A DNA stretch of 64,000 bases from Streptomyces resistomycificus (GTDB lineage Bacteria; Actinomycetota; Actinomycetes; Streptomycetales; Streptomycetaceae), in NCBI RefSeq assembly GCF_001514265.1, contig NZ_KQ948991.1, positions 729,539-793,538 of the forward strand, given 5' to 3'. Each line of letters opens with the position of its first letter. The first letter of the stretch is position 1. This document shows, piece after piece, positions 43,773-51,840 of the stretch. Under the pieces are notes generated by a model. That model was not told where the DNA came from. It did no database searches and was given only the letters and a program-made list of their open reading frames with translations. A program made the position numbers and the translations under genes.

Positions 43773-44471
43773 CTACGCCACCTGCCTGCGCTGCAGTGCC
43801 CGGGCCGCGGACCGGCGGTCGGTGTCCTGCGGGTCGCGGGTGACGCCGGCGCCGTCGCCGGGGGTGGCGTTCCAGGAGCGGAGCTTGTCGGCGACGCGCT
43901 TCACCTCCGGCGAGGCGGGCGGGACGTCGATCTGGAAGTGGGACTCGTCGGGGGTCGTGAAGTCGCCGCCCCACCTCACCACGCCCTCGCAGTCGGCGAG
44001 GAGGTCGCGGACCACCGCCAGCTGGGGCGCGAAGAAACCGCCCCGCACGCCCGCCGGGTAGCAGTCCGGGCGGATGTCGATGGCGGTGCCCGACGCGTGG
44101 TTCGTCTCATAGCCCTTCGTCGTCGAGGGCGTCCGGTAGCCGATCACGTCACCGGGGCGCAGGGCCTCGATCTCGTAGTGGAAGCGCCGGACCACGTGCA
44201 CGAGGATCGTCTCCACGTCCCCGATCGCCACCTCGACCCCGAAGCCGGTGCCGGGGACCGGGCGGGTCCAGACGCTGCCGCCGTCGTCGGGGGCGGCGGA
44301 GATCGGCCAGCCGTTCTCCGAGACCCGGCCGGAGGACGCCGACGAGGACGCCGACGAGGACGCGGACGAGGTGGCCGCTGTCGCCGCGGTGGCCGTCGTG
44401 GCGGTGACCGTTCCGGCCGCGACCGCCGTGGTGACCGCCGAGCGCAGGAAGTGCCGTCGTGTTGCTGCCAT
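43773..44471 (-). CDS. Tat-exported M15-type D-Ala-D-Ala/L-Ala peptidase
   Basis: 232 residues. The twin-arginine signal is TRRHFLRSAVTTAVAAG, then a Ser/Ala-rich linker (35-48). The M15 fold carries the zinc residues: His125 and Asp132 in NHASGTAIDI and His178 in DESHFQI, with WGGDF before it, as in VanX/endolysin-type carboxypeptidases. It should cleave peptidoglycan stem peptides outside the membrane. It lies 41 bases downstream of the DUF1906 gene on the same strand, so both are probably one transcript. Exact bond specificity cannot be stated. Confidence 0.88.
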   Translation of the reverse strand: MAATRRHFLRSAVTTAVAAGTVTATTATAATAATSSASSSASSSASSGRVSENGWPISAAPDDGGSVWTRPVPGTGFGVEVAIGDVETILVHVVRRFHYEIEALRPGDVIGYRTPSTTKGYETNHASGTAIDIRPDCYPAGVRGGFFAPQLAVVRDLLADCEGVVRWGGDFTTPDESHFQIDVPPASPEVKRVADKLRSWNATPGDGAGVTRDPQDTDRRSAARALQRRQVA

Positions 44472-44512
44472 GGGGGTGTTCTGCTTTCTTCCGTGAGGGC
44501 CGGCGGTGTCCG

Positions 44513-46618
44513 CTAGCGGGCCGTGCGCAGGGGGGCGTAGTGCTTCTCCAGGACCTGGTAGAGGCCCAGCAGCGCCGGGTCTCCCAGGAGCCGGTGGGTG
44601 CTGCGCGGGGTGTCCGCGAGGCCCGGGCGCGGCAGCCCCAGGTCGTGGGCGGTCGTGATGAGGGCGTACGCGGTGGTGTTGATGGCGAACTTGGCGTCGT
44701 CGCCCAGCTTCCGCTCGACGGCGCGGACGTCCGCAGGGTCGCCGGCGTCGAGGATCGGGCCGCGGAGGATGCGCTGCCGTACGCAGTGGTTGCGGGCGGC
44801 GATGGCCGTCTTCGGGGGGATCGCCGTTCCGGTCCGGGCCGACCACAGCACGCGCGCCGCGATCAGGGCCTTGCGCATCCGCAGGGTGCGGGCCAGGTCG
44901 GTCAGGACGGCGTCGTACGTGATGAGCGCGTCGAAGGCGGCCGTGGTGCTGTCCGCGGTGGAGGTCACCGTCGTGGAGGTGGGGGTCGGGTCGCCGGGTC
45001 CGTGTTCCGGCAGACCGCACGAGAGCAGGTAGGTGCGTACGTCCGTCAGGGCCGCGGTCCGCCGTGCCGTGTCGAAGCGGACGTCCGGGTCGGTCGCGGC
45101 GGCCGGCGGGTCGTAGGAGATCTGGCCGCGGTCCCGGCCCGAGGCGATGTTCTTGTCGATCTCGATGGCGCCGTCGCCGCTGCCCACACTGATCGTGGCG
45201 ATCTGGTCGAACGCCCAGTCCTCGGGGAGCGGCGCGGACACGTTGCCGGTGTAGGCGGTGGACATGTCGGAGACGAAGCTCGCGGACGTCAGTCCCTCGG
45301 CGCCGATGCGCGCGCACACCGCGCGCGGGCCGTAGATGCCGGTCCGGTAGCCCGCGCCGTCGGCGTCGATCGCGGCCTTGAGCGCGCGGAAGTAGGGCAG
45401 GACGCCCGTGGTGACCTCGCTGTCCACGGCGTCGTAGTCGACCGCGAAGTAGACGCGGGTGCCGGGCCGGAAGCCGTGGTAGCGGGCCCAGTACAGGGCG
45501 TCGGCGGCGTCCGCGGTGCCCTGCTCGGCGGTGAAGTAGCTCGCGGCGGCGCCGTTGGTCTGGTAGATCGGGAAGCAGCTCAGCCCGGCGGCGGCCATGA
45601 CCCTGAGCTCGCCCGGCTTGATCATCTTGTCGAGGGTGGTGCCGGGCACGTTGGACAGATAGCGCCCGACCACCTGGTACCCGGCGTCCGCCAGCGACCT
45701 GGCCCGGGCGGCCGTGACCTCGGTGGAACAGTCGGCCGCGGTGCCCGCGCGGCTGGTGTCCCCGGTGGACACCAGCAGGGACGCCCAGGTGGCGAAGTCG
45801 CCCTTGCCCGTGACGGGGAGCCGCACGAACTGCTGGAAGACGCTCACCCGGACGGCCAGCCCCGAGTCGAAGGTGTCGGTGAAGGCGACCCCGCGGCGCC
45901 GGTTGAAGGCCATCGCGGCCGAGAACAGCCGCACCCACGCGCCGGTCGACCCCACCGACAGCGTGGCGGACCTCAGCCCGGCCTGGGTGCCGGGACCGAA
46001 GACGCCGTTGGCGACGTCGTCCGTCATGCCGGTCTCGTACTGCACGGCGAACAGCAGCGCCCGCTGCACGTCCCGCGAGTAGCTGCCGTCACAGGCGATG
46101 ACGAAGAAGCTCGCCCGGCCGACGTATGAGGCGTTCATCCAGCGCTGCGCCGCGCGGACGGTCTCGTTGCCGCCGTCCCGGAGGGTGTACGCGTCCATGT
46201 TCAGCAGTGCCTTGAACAGCTTGGGCACCACGGCGTCCCCGGGATACGGCCCGTCCAGGCCCGAGTCCGCCTTGACCTCCCGCACGGCCGCGGCCACCCG
46301 GGCGCCGAAGGTCCCGTCGAGGTCACCACTGTCGTAGCCCTTGCAGCACAGGGCGGCCTGGAGGATGCGTATGACGTTGGCCGGGACCGTCGAACCCGCG
46401 TCGATCGAGGGCCACTTGGTGGTCAGTGTGGACAGCGTGGTGGGCCCGAAGTTGTCCGAGAGGGCGGTGATGCCCAGCTCGTACTGCAGGGCGCGGGTCA
46501 GCGCGTACAGGGTCGGCCAGTCCACCACGCCGGTCTCCTCGACCCTGGTGATGCCCGGTACGTCGCCGTAGGTGCTGTTGACGAATCTCTGGGCGCGCAG
46601 CACCTTCTCGTCGGACAT
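44513..46618 (-). CDS. DUF1906 glycoside-hydrolase-like protein with peptidoglycan-binding repeats
   Basis: 701 residues from the ATG at 46618 (AAAGGAAA upstream). The first ~300 residues hold repeated peptidoglycan-binding-like units (RAQRFVNSTYGDVPGI; RILQAALCCKGYDSGDLDGTFG; AAQRWMNASYVG; GVFGPGTQAGLRSA). The DUF1906 (Rv2525c-type) barrel follows at about 305-545: GTAADCSTEVTAARARSLADAG, VGRYLSN, FPIYQTNG, VYFAVDYDAVD, TGIYGPRAVC, FDQIATISVG. No signal peptide is visible although the substrate should be cell wall. The last ~150 residues are helical and unrecognised. Paired with the M15 peptidase gene. Confidence 0.82.
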   Translation of the reverse strand: MSDEKVLRAQRFVNSTYGDVPGITRVEETGVVDWPTLYALTRALQYELGITALSDNFGPTTLSTLTTKWPSIDAGSTVPANVIRILQAALCCKGYDSGDLDGTFGARVAAAVREVKADSGLDGPYPGDAVVPKLFKALLNMDAYTLRDGGNETVRAAQRWMNASYVGRASFFVIACDGSYSRDVQRALLFAVQYETGMTDDVANGVFGPGTQAGLRSATLSVGSTGAWVRLFSAAMAFNRRRGVAFTDTFDSGLAVRVSVFQQFVRLPVTGKGDFATWASLLVSTGDTSRAGTAADCSTEVTAARARSLADAGYQVVGRYLSNVPGTTLDKMIKPGELRVMAAAGLSCFPIYQTNGAAASYFTAEQGTADAADALYWARYHGFRPGTRVYFAVDYDAVDSEVTTGVLPYFRALKAAIDADGAGYRTGIYGPRAVCARIGAEGLTSASFVSDMSTAYTGNVSAPLPEDWAFDQIATISVGSGDGAIEIDKNIASGRDRGQISYDPPAAATDPDVRFDTARRTAALTDVRTYLLSCGLPEHGPGDPTPTSTTVTSTADSTTAAFDALITYDAVLTDLARTLRMRKALIAARVLWSARTGTAIPPKTAIAARNHCVRQRILRGPILDAGDPADVRAVERKLGDDAKFAINTTAYALITTAHDLGLPRPGLADTPRSTHRLLGDPALLGLYQVLEKHYAPLRTAR

Positions 46619-46859
46619 GGACAGGTTTCCTTTCACGGGGGGTGGTGTAAGGAAACAGCAGCGACATCACGGGTGGGGTAGGCGCTTTCTGCTACCGGCC
46701 GGTCTCCTCCGGATGATCTCCGAACATTCGCAATCTCCATGTCCCGGACGGTTCTTCGTCACCCGCGCGAACCGTCGCCGCCGCCGGGCACGGCCGTGGT
46801 GGAGCCTGCTACACCCCCACCCGGGTGCCTGCCCACCCGACGGTCCCGGCCCCGTCCTC

Positions 46860-46865
46860 TAGTTT
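46860..46865 (+). promoter_or_regulatory. Candidate -10 box before the sensor kinase
   Basis: TAGTTT begins 12 bases before the ATG at 46872. There is no ribosome site between, so the message may be leaderless. Confidence 0.35.
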
Positions 46866-46871
46866 TGCGGC

Positions 46872-48083
46872 ATGTGGAAAACGGTCCAGCGGGCCGCGTG
46901 GGCCACCGTGCACCTGTTCGTGGCCGCCGCGATGGCGTTCGGGGTGTGGCTTTTCATCACCGTCCTGCTCATCACGGCCATCGGTACGCTCGCGGTGGTC
47001 GGGGCGTGGCTGCTGCCCGAGACGGTGATGCTGGTCCGGCGGATCGCCGGCGCCAAACGGGGGCTGACCGCCGCGTGGACGGGGCGGCGGATCCCCGAGG
47101 CGTACCGGAACATCACCGGCACGCTGCGGGAGCGGCTGCGGATCGCCGTGCGGGATCCCGGCACGCACACCGACCTGCTCTGGATGCTCGCCTACTACTT
47201 CTACGGCGCCCTGTTCCTCCTCGCGCTGCCGCTGTGGCCCCTGGGCCTGGCCGTCGACGGGGTGTGGTGCGGGCTGCTGCGGCGACCCGCCGTCGTGCTG
47301 CCGCTGATCGTGCGGCTCGCGGATCTCGAGGCCGGCTGGTCGACGTCGCTGCTCAGCCCGTCCCCGAAGGCGCGGCTCGCCGCGCGGGTGGAGGAGCTGA
47401 AGGAGACCCGGGCGGACGCCATCGCCGCGCACGGCGCCGAGCTGCGCCGCATCGAACGGGACCTGCACGACGGCGCGCAGGCGCGGCTGGTCGCCCTGTC
47501 GATGCGGATCGGGCTCGCCAAGCGTGCCTACGACCGTGATCCCGTGGCCGCGCGCAAGCTGCTGGACGACGCGCAGGACCAGGCCGAACTCGCGCTCACG
47601 GAGCTGCGGCACGTCGTACGCGCCATCCACCCGCCGATCCTCACCGACCGGGGGCTGGTCGGCGCGGTGCGGGCGCTGGCCGCGAGCAGCGGTCTGGCCG
47701 TGATCGTCGACGACGGCGGCCTGGCGGAGCGCGGCCCGGCGGAGCGCGGCCTGGCGGAGGGCGGCCCGGTGGAGGGCGGCCTGGCGGAGGGTGTACGGGC
47801 GCCCGCGGCCGTGGAGGCCGCCGCCTACTTCGTCGTCGCGGAGTCGCTGACCAACGTCGCCAAGTACAGCGGTGCCACGCGGGCCGAGGTCCGCCTCGGC
47901 CGCACCCGGCGCGGCCTCACGGTGCGGGTGCGCGACGAGGGCCGCGGCGGCGCCGACGAGTCCGCCGGCTCCGGACTGCTCGGCATGCGCAGGCGGGTCG
48001 CGGCGCTCGACGGGACGTTCGACATCATGAGCCCCGTCGGGGGGCCGACCGTGATCGAGGTGGAGCTGCCGTGCGTGTGGTGA
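46872..48083 (+). CDS. Sensor histidine kinase with pentapeptide repeat insertion
   Basis: 403 residues. Two membrane regions (about 10-60 and 103-150) form a putative Nar-like sensor part. A HisKA_3 segment RRIERDLHDGAQARLVALSMRIGLA has His199. The HATPase domain has AAAYFVVAESLTNVAKYSGA, VRDEGRGG and SGLLGMRRRVAALDG. Between them, about residues 282-306, five 15-bp repeats insert (G-L/P-A/V-E-R/G)5. ATG follows TAGTTT, leaderless type. The response regulator gene starts 13 bases before its stop. Signal unknown. Confidence 0.92.
   Translation: MWKTVQRAAWATVHLFVAAAMAFGVWLFITVLLITAIGTLAVVGAWLLPETVMLVRRIAGAKRGLTAAWTGRRIPEAYRNITGTLRERLRIAVRDPGTHTDLLWMLAYYFYGALFLLALPLWPLGLAVDGVWCGLLRRPAVVLPLIVRLADLEAGWSTSLLSPSPKARLAARVEELKETRADAIAAHGAELRRIERDLHDGAQARLVALSMRIGLAKRAYDRDPVAARKLLDDAQDQAELALTELRHVVRAIHPPILTDRGLVGAVRALAASSGLAVIVDDGGLAERGPAERGLAEGGPVEGGLAEGVRAPAAVEAAAYFVVAESLTNVAKYSGATRAEVRLGRTRRGLTVRVRDEGRGGADESAGSGLLGMRRRVAALDGTFDIMSPVGGPTVIEVELPCVW
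47715..47789 (+). repeat. Five 15-bp tandem repeats inside the kinase gene
   Basis: Units GGCGGCCTGGCGGAG, CGCGGCCCGGCGGAG, CGCGGCCTGGCGGAG, GGCGGCCCGGTGGAG and GGCGGCCTGGCGGAG keep frame and insert 25 residues in the ATP-binding domain. Confidence 0.9.
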
Positions 48084-48721
48084 TTGCCGAGGACAACGCC
48101 CTCCTTCGGGAGGGCCTGGTGCTCCTGTTGACGTCCGCCGGGCACGAGGTCGCCGCCGTCGTCGGGTCGGGGCCCGAGGTCCTGCCCGCACTGCTGGAGC
48201 ACCGGCCGGACGTGGCGGTGCTGGACGTGCGGATGCCGCCCGGCTTCCGTGACGAGGGACTGCGCGCGGCCCTGGACGCCCGGAGGGAGATCCCGGGGCT
48301 GCCGGTGCTGGTGCTCTCGCAGTACGTCGAGGAGTCGTACGCCGCGGAGCTGCTGGGCGCCGGGAGCAGCGGGGTCGGCTATCTGCTGAAGGACCGGGTG
48401 GGGCGGGTGGACGAGTTCCTCGATGCCCTGGAGCGGGTGGCGGGGGGTGGTACGGCCCTTGACCCGGAGGTGGTGACCGAACTGCTGGTCCGGCGCCGGG
48501 ACACCCCGCTGGACTCGCTCACCCCGCGCGAGCGGGAGGTGCTGAAACTGATGGCCGAGGGGCACGACAACGCGACGATCGCGAAGACCCTCGTCGTCAC
48601 GGAACGGGCGGTCAGCAAGCACATCGGGAACGTGTTCCTGAAGCTGGGGCTGCCGCCGAGTGACAGCGGGCACCGCCGGGTGCTCGCCGTACTGGCGTAC
48701 CTGGCGCACACCCCGCAGTGA
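48071..48721 (+). CDS. LuxR-family response regulator
   Basis: 216 residues. The receiver domain has acidic residues EDN (7-9), phosphoacceptor Asp52 in VLDVRMPPG, and LSQYVEESYA/LLKDRVG switch residues. The C-terminal LuxR DNA-binding domain is LTPREREVLKLMAEGHDNATIAKTLVVTERAVSKHIGNVF. GTG at 48071 overlaps the kinase gene by 13 bases, giving an obligate pair. Targets unknown; no transporter adjoins it. Confidence 0.94.
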   Translation: MRVVIAEDNALLREGLVLLLTSAGHEVAAVVGSGPEVLPALLEHRPDVAVLDVRMPPGFRDEGLRAALDARREIPGLPVLVLSQYVEESYAAELLGAGSSGVGYLLKDRVGRVDEFLDALERVAGGGTALDPEVVTELLVRRRDTPLDSLTPREREVLKLMAEGHDNATIAKTLVVTERAVSKHIGNVFLKLGLPPSDSGHRRVLAVLAYLAHTPQ

Positions 48722-48805
48722 CGCAGTGACGGAGGGGCGCCCGTCGTCGCCCCGTACGGCCGGGTGACGGGCGGGGCGAGCGGGTTGGCGGGGTGGGCTG
48801 CGGCG

Positions 48806-49447
48806 TCACACCGCGTGAAGGCCCGTCAGCTCGCCCAGCGGAAGGGTGTGCTGGGTCTGCAGGACCTTCGCGCGCAGGTACCGGACGTTGTGCGCGGTGG
48901 TGAAGACGCCGGTGGGGACACGGTCTCGGACGTGGATGCCGAGGTCGCGCAACTGCCCTGCCTTGTCCGGGTTGTTGGACAGCAGGTCGAGGCTCGTGAC
49001 CCCGAGGGCTTCGAGCATCTGGGCGGCCGCCGTGTAGTCGCGGTCGTCCTCGGGCAGGCCCAGCGCGGTGTTGGCGGCGTAGGTGTCGAGGCCCTGGTCC
49101 TGGAGGGCGTACGCGTCGAGCTTGTTGTACAGGCCGATGCCGCGGCCCTCCTGGCGGAGGTACAGCAGGACGCCGCCGCGCTCGGCGATGCGCTCGACCG
49201 CCTCGCGCAGCTGGGGGCCGCAGTCGCAGCGGGCCGAGCCGAAGACGTCGCCGGTCAGGCACTCGGAGTGCAGCCGGACGAGGGGGGCGGTGCCGGGTGC
49301 CGGGTCGCCGAGGACGACGGCCACGTGCTCCTGGCCGTCGGCCAGCCCGTGGAAGGTGACCAGTTCGGTGTCGACGCTGTAGCCGTCGTGGAAGCGCAGC
49401 GGGACCCGGACTCGGGAGCGCGGGGTGGCGGCGGGGAAGTCGGGCAT
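48806..49447 (-). CDS. ribA: GTP cyclohydrolase II
   Basis: 213 residues, stand-alone RibA domain without the DHBP-synthase half found in RibBA. It opens GTP to the pyrimidine precursor of riboflavin, releasing formate. Zinc Cys residues are in HSECLTGDVFGSARCDCG, the catalytic region is YLRQEGRGIGLYNKLDAYALQDQGLDT, followed by DLLSNNPDKAGQL. The gene lies downstream of marR on the same strand; the 183-base gap holds two copies of the palindrome also found in front of marR and the RibD-like gene. This suggests regulated flavin-precursor supply, perhaps in addition to a housekeeping rib operon elsewhere. Confidence 0.95.
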   Translation of the reverse strand: MPDFPAATPRSRVRVPLRFHDGYSVDTELVTFHGLADGQEHVAVVLGDPAPGTAPLVRLHSECLTGDVFGSARCDCGPQLREAVERIAERGGVLLYLRQEGRGIGLYNKLDAYALQDQGLDTYAANTALGLPEDDRDYTAAAQMLEALGVTSLDLLSNNPDKAGQLRDLGIHVRDRVPTGVFTTAHNVRYLRAKVLQTQHTLPLGELTGLHAV

Positions 49448-49551
49448 ATGGGGTCTCCCGGGTCCGGGGGGCCTGGTCCGTGGTCCGTCGTCCGTGGTTC
49501 GTGGTCGGCGGGACGGGCCGGGCTGTGGTGGTGTGTGGGGCTGCCCTGCTT

Positions 49552-49567
49552 GTTTCAGATTTGAAGC
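49552..49567. promoter_or_regulatory. MarR-type palindrome, ribA-proximal copy
   Basis: GTTTCAG-AT-TTGAAGC, 105 bases before ribA. One of three copies of GcTTcAA-NN-TTGAAgC around the marR gene. Confidence 0.5.
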
Positions 49568-49595
49568 AGCTCCATGAGTGGGGACCCTACCCCAT

Positions 49596-49611
49596 GCTTT
49601 AAAGTTGAAGC
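49596..49611. promoter_or_regulatory. MarR-type palindrome, marR-proximal copy
   Basis: GCTTTAA-AG-TTGAAGC, 20 bases after the marR stop in the ribA upstream region. Arms differ at one base only. Confidence 0.5.
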
Positions 49612-49630
49612 AACGTGTTTGTGGCGCGGC

Positions 49631-50143
49631 TCACGAACAGGGTGAGGACCGCCGACGCCACGGGACGTCCTCCGGCGCGGACCCGGCGTCGTCGCCCTGG
49701 AGGCCCTGTGCGATCCCGGCGCAGATCTCCTCCAGTTGCCCCACCTGCTCGTCGGTGAGCCGGTCGAAGAGGGCGGCGCGGACCGTCTCGACGTGGCCCG
49801 GCGCCGTGTGTTCCAGGACCGTCATGCCCTCGTCCGTCAGCGCCGCCACGCTTCCGCGCTTGTCCCAGCGGCAGTCCTCGCGCCGCAGCAGGCCGTCCTT
49901 CTCCAGGCGCGTCACCGCGTACGTCAGCCGGCTGCGGGTGATCTTCACCTTCTCGGCGAGGTCGGTCATGCGCAGCCGGTGTTCGGGTGCCTCGGAGAGG
50001 TTGGCCAGAATGGAGTAGTAGAGGTGCGGCATGCCGGCCTCCTGCTGGAGCTGCCGGTCGATCGCGTCCTCCAGGAGCTGCGTCGCGGCGATGTACGCGC
50101 GCCAGGCGCGCTGCTCCTTCGGCGTGAGCCAGCGAGTCGTCAT
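49631..50143 (-). CDS. MarR-family transcriptional regulator
   Basis: 170 residues from the ATG at 50143. The winged helix reads HLYYSILANLSEAPEHRLRMTDLAEKVKITRSRLTYAVTRLEKDGLLRREDCRWDKRGSVAALTDEGM, the classic MarR order with the wing DKRGSVAALT, flanked by dimerisation helices. MarR proteins usually repress their own and adjacent genes until a small ligand binds. It is divergent from the RibD-like gene, with the palindrome GCTTCAA-AC-TTGAACC between them, and upstream of ribA, whose leader has two more copies. The ligand is unknown; a flavin or related compound is conceivable. Confidence 0.92.
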   Translation of the reverse strand: MTTRWLTPKEQRAWRAYIAATQLLEDAIDRQLQQEAGMPHLYYSILANLSEAPEHRLRMTDLAEKVKITRSRLTYAVTRLEKDGLLRREDCRWDKRGSVAALTDEGMTVLEHTAPGHVETVRAALFDRLTDEQVGQLEEICAGIAQGLQGDDAGSAPEDVPWRRRSSPCS

Positions 50144-50160
50144 GCCCCCAGTGTAAGTTT

Positions 50161-50176
50161 GCTTCAAACTTGAACC
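50161..50176. promoter_or_regulatory. MarR-type palindrome in the marR/RibD-like divergent promoter
   Basis: GCTTCAA-AC-TTGAACC, 18 bases from the marR start and 40 bases from the RibD-like start. An overlapping AAGTTTG-CTT-CAAACTT repeat covers 50155-50171. Confidence 0.6.
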
Positions 50177-50215
50177 AAGACCGCCGTGCCGCCGCCTTCG
50201 AGAGGGACCGCACCG

Positions 50216-51346
50216 ATGCCTCACCCGTACGTCCTCCTCTCCGCCGCGGTCTCCCTCGACGGCTACCTGGACGACACCGGCCCCGAACGCCTGCTGCTCT
50301 CCGGCCCGGCCGACTTCGACCGCGTCGACGAGGTACGCGCCTCCGTCGACGCGATCCTGGTCGGAGCGGGCACGATCCGGGCCGACAACCCCCGGCTGCT
50401 GGTCAACTCGCCCGTGCGCAGGGCCGACCGGGTGGCCGCGGGCCGGCCCGAGTATCCGCTCAAGGTCACCGTCAGCGGCTCCGGCGACCTCGACCCCGAG
50501 GCCAACTTCTGGCACACGGGGGGCGAGAAGGTCGTCTACACGACGGAGAAGGGCGCGGAGCGGGCCCGTGCGGTGGGACTGGCCGCGGACGTGGTCCCGC
50601 TGGGCGCCGAACTCGACTGGCGGCAACTGCTCACCCATCTGCACGACGTCCGCGGGGTCCGGCGACTCATGGTGGAGGGCGGCGGCCAGATCCACACCCA
50701 ACTGCTGCGGCAGGGCCTGGCCGACGAGCTCCAACTGGTGCTCGCCCCGCTCTTCGTCGGGGAGCCCGGCGCGCCCCGGCTGTTCGGTCCCGGTCCCTAC
50801 CAGGGTGGGCGCCTCCGCCTTGTGGAGACCCGGCCGGTCGGAGACGTCGTCCTGATGCGCTACGAGCCCACGGCGCCCGGCAGTGGCCCGCTTCCCTCCG
50901 CCGCCGACCACCACTGGCTCGCCCTCGCCTGCGAACTGGCCGCGGCCTGTCCGCCCTCCCGCACGGCGTTCAGCGTGGGGGCGGTCGTGGTGGCGGCCGA
51001 CGGTACGGAGCTGGCGCGCGGTCACTCCCGCGAGGGTGACGACCCCGTCGTGCACGCCGAGGAGGCGGCCCTCGCGAAGATCACGCCGGGTGATCCCCGG
51101 CTGGCCTCCGCGACGGTGTACAGCAGCCTGGAGCCGTGCGCCCGCCGCGCGTCCCGGCCCTCGCCCTGCGCGCGGTTGATCCTGGCGGCGGGGGTGCGGC
51201 GGGTGGTGACGGCCTGGCGTGAGCCGGACACGTTCGTGGCGGGGGCCGACGGGAGCGGGGTTCTGGCCGGGGGAGGGGCCGAGGTCGTGGTTCTCGCGGA
51301 GTTCGAGGGGCGGGCGATGGCGCCCAATCGGCATCTGGTGCGGTGA
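50216..51346 (+). CDS. RibD-like reductase-deaminase fusion with reversed domain order
   Basis: 376 residues. The N-terminal ~225 residues are a RibD_C/DHFR-like reductase (PYVLLSAAVSLDGYLDDTGPERLLLSGPADFDRVDEVRASVDAILVGAGTIRADNP; VEGGGQIHTQLL; DELQLVLAPLFVG). The C-terminal ~130 residues are a cytidine-deaminase-fold zinc domain with HAEE (His280) and PCARRASRPSPC. Ordinary RibD/RibG has the deaminase first. The ATG at 50216 is behind GAGAGGGACC. Both activities belong to riboflavin synthesis steps after GTP cyclohydrolase II, which is encoded nearby, but a deaza- or modified-flavin route cannot be excluded. Confidence 0.88.
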   Translation: MPHPYVLLSAAVSLDGYLDDTGPERLLLSGPADFDRVDEVRASVDAILVGAGTIRADNPRLLVNSPVRRADRVAAGRPEYPLKVTVSGSGDLDPEANFWHTGGEKVVYTTEKGAERARAVGLAADVVPLGAELDWRQLLTHLHDVRGVRRLMVEGGGQIHTQLLRQGLADELQLVLAPLFVGEPGAPRLFGPGPYQGGRLRLVETRPVGDVVLMRYEPTAPGSGPLPSAADHHWLALACELAAACPPSRTAFSVGAVVVAADGTELARGHSREGDDPVVHAEEAALAKITPGDPRLASATVYSSLEPCARRASRPSPCARLILAAGVRRVVTAWREPDTFVAGADGSGVLAGGGAEVVVLAEFEGRAMAPNRHLVR

Positions 51347-51586
51347 CGTCTCGTGGATGGTGCCTGCGGCGGCCTGTGCGGGGGAGTGGGGGTGCGCGTC
51401 GCGCCTTGGGTTCGGGGGTGGGTCGGGGCCGTGTCGGGGGGTGTCCGTCCTCGGAACGTCGCGGAATCGGTCGGTCACAGGGGTGGCCGTGTTGACGCGA
51501 CAACCGCTGCGGGCGGACACCCCCCGACACGTCCCCTTGCCGCCGTGCGCGGGCAAATGCGGGCAATCCGGGCGGATGGAGCGGGT

Positions 51587-51616
51587 GTGACTTCTGTGCT
51601 GCGGATGGCGTACAGT
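51587..51616 (+). promoter_or_regulatory. tRNA-fMet promoter
   Basis: GTGACT (51587-51592) and TACAGT (51611-51616), 18 bases apart, with a start near 51623 just ahead of the tRNA. The remaining gap 51347-51586 shows nothing clear. Confidence 0.45.
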
Positions 51617-51629
51617 AGAGACACAACGA

Positions 51630-51703
51630 CGCGGGGTGGAGCAGCTCGGTAGCTCGCTGGGCTCATAACCCAGAGGTCGCAGGTTCAAATCCTGTCCCCG
51701 CTA
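51630..51703 (+). tRNA. Initiator tRNA-fMet(CAU)
   Basis: CGCGGGGTGGAGCAGCTCGG... with anticodon CAT flanked by three G-C pairs (GGG/CCC), and an unpaired C1 opposite U72, the initiator hallmarks. T-loop GTTCAAAT. 74 nt, no CCA. Confidence 0.95.
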
Positions 51704-51710
51704 CTGAAGG

Positions 51711-51746
51711 CCGAGGGCCGGAATCCGAAAGGGTTCCGGCCCTCGG
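51711..51746 (+). terminator. tRNA-fMet terminator
   Basis: A 16-bp stem with one G-T pair (51711-51726 with 51731-51746) and a GAAA loop. Confidence 0.8.
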
Positions 51747-51840
51747 TGCGTTCCGGTCATCCCATCGGCCCTCACCGCTCGCCACCGGCCGCCTCACCGG
51801 GAATCCTGGACGACGGGTGTGGCCGTGAACAGGAGCTGGT

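Noticed and set aside
43773..46618. Prophage remnant with endolysin genes
   Set aside because: No phage structural, integrase or holin genes adjoin, and codon use matches the chromosome; DUF1906 and M15 proteins are common in streptomycetes.
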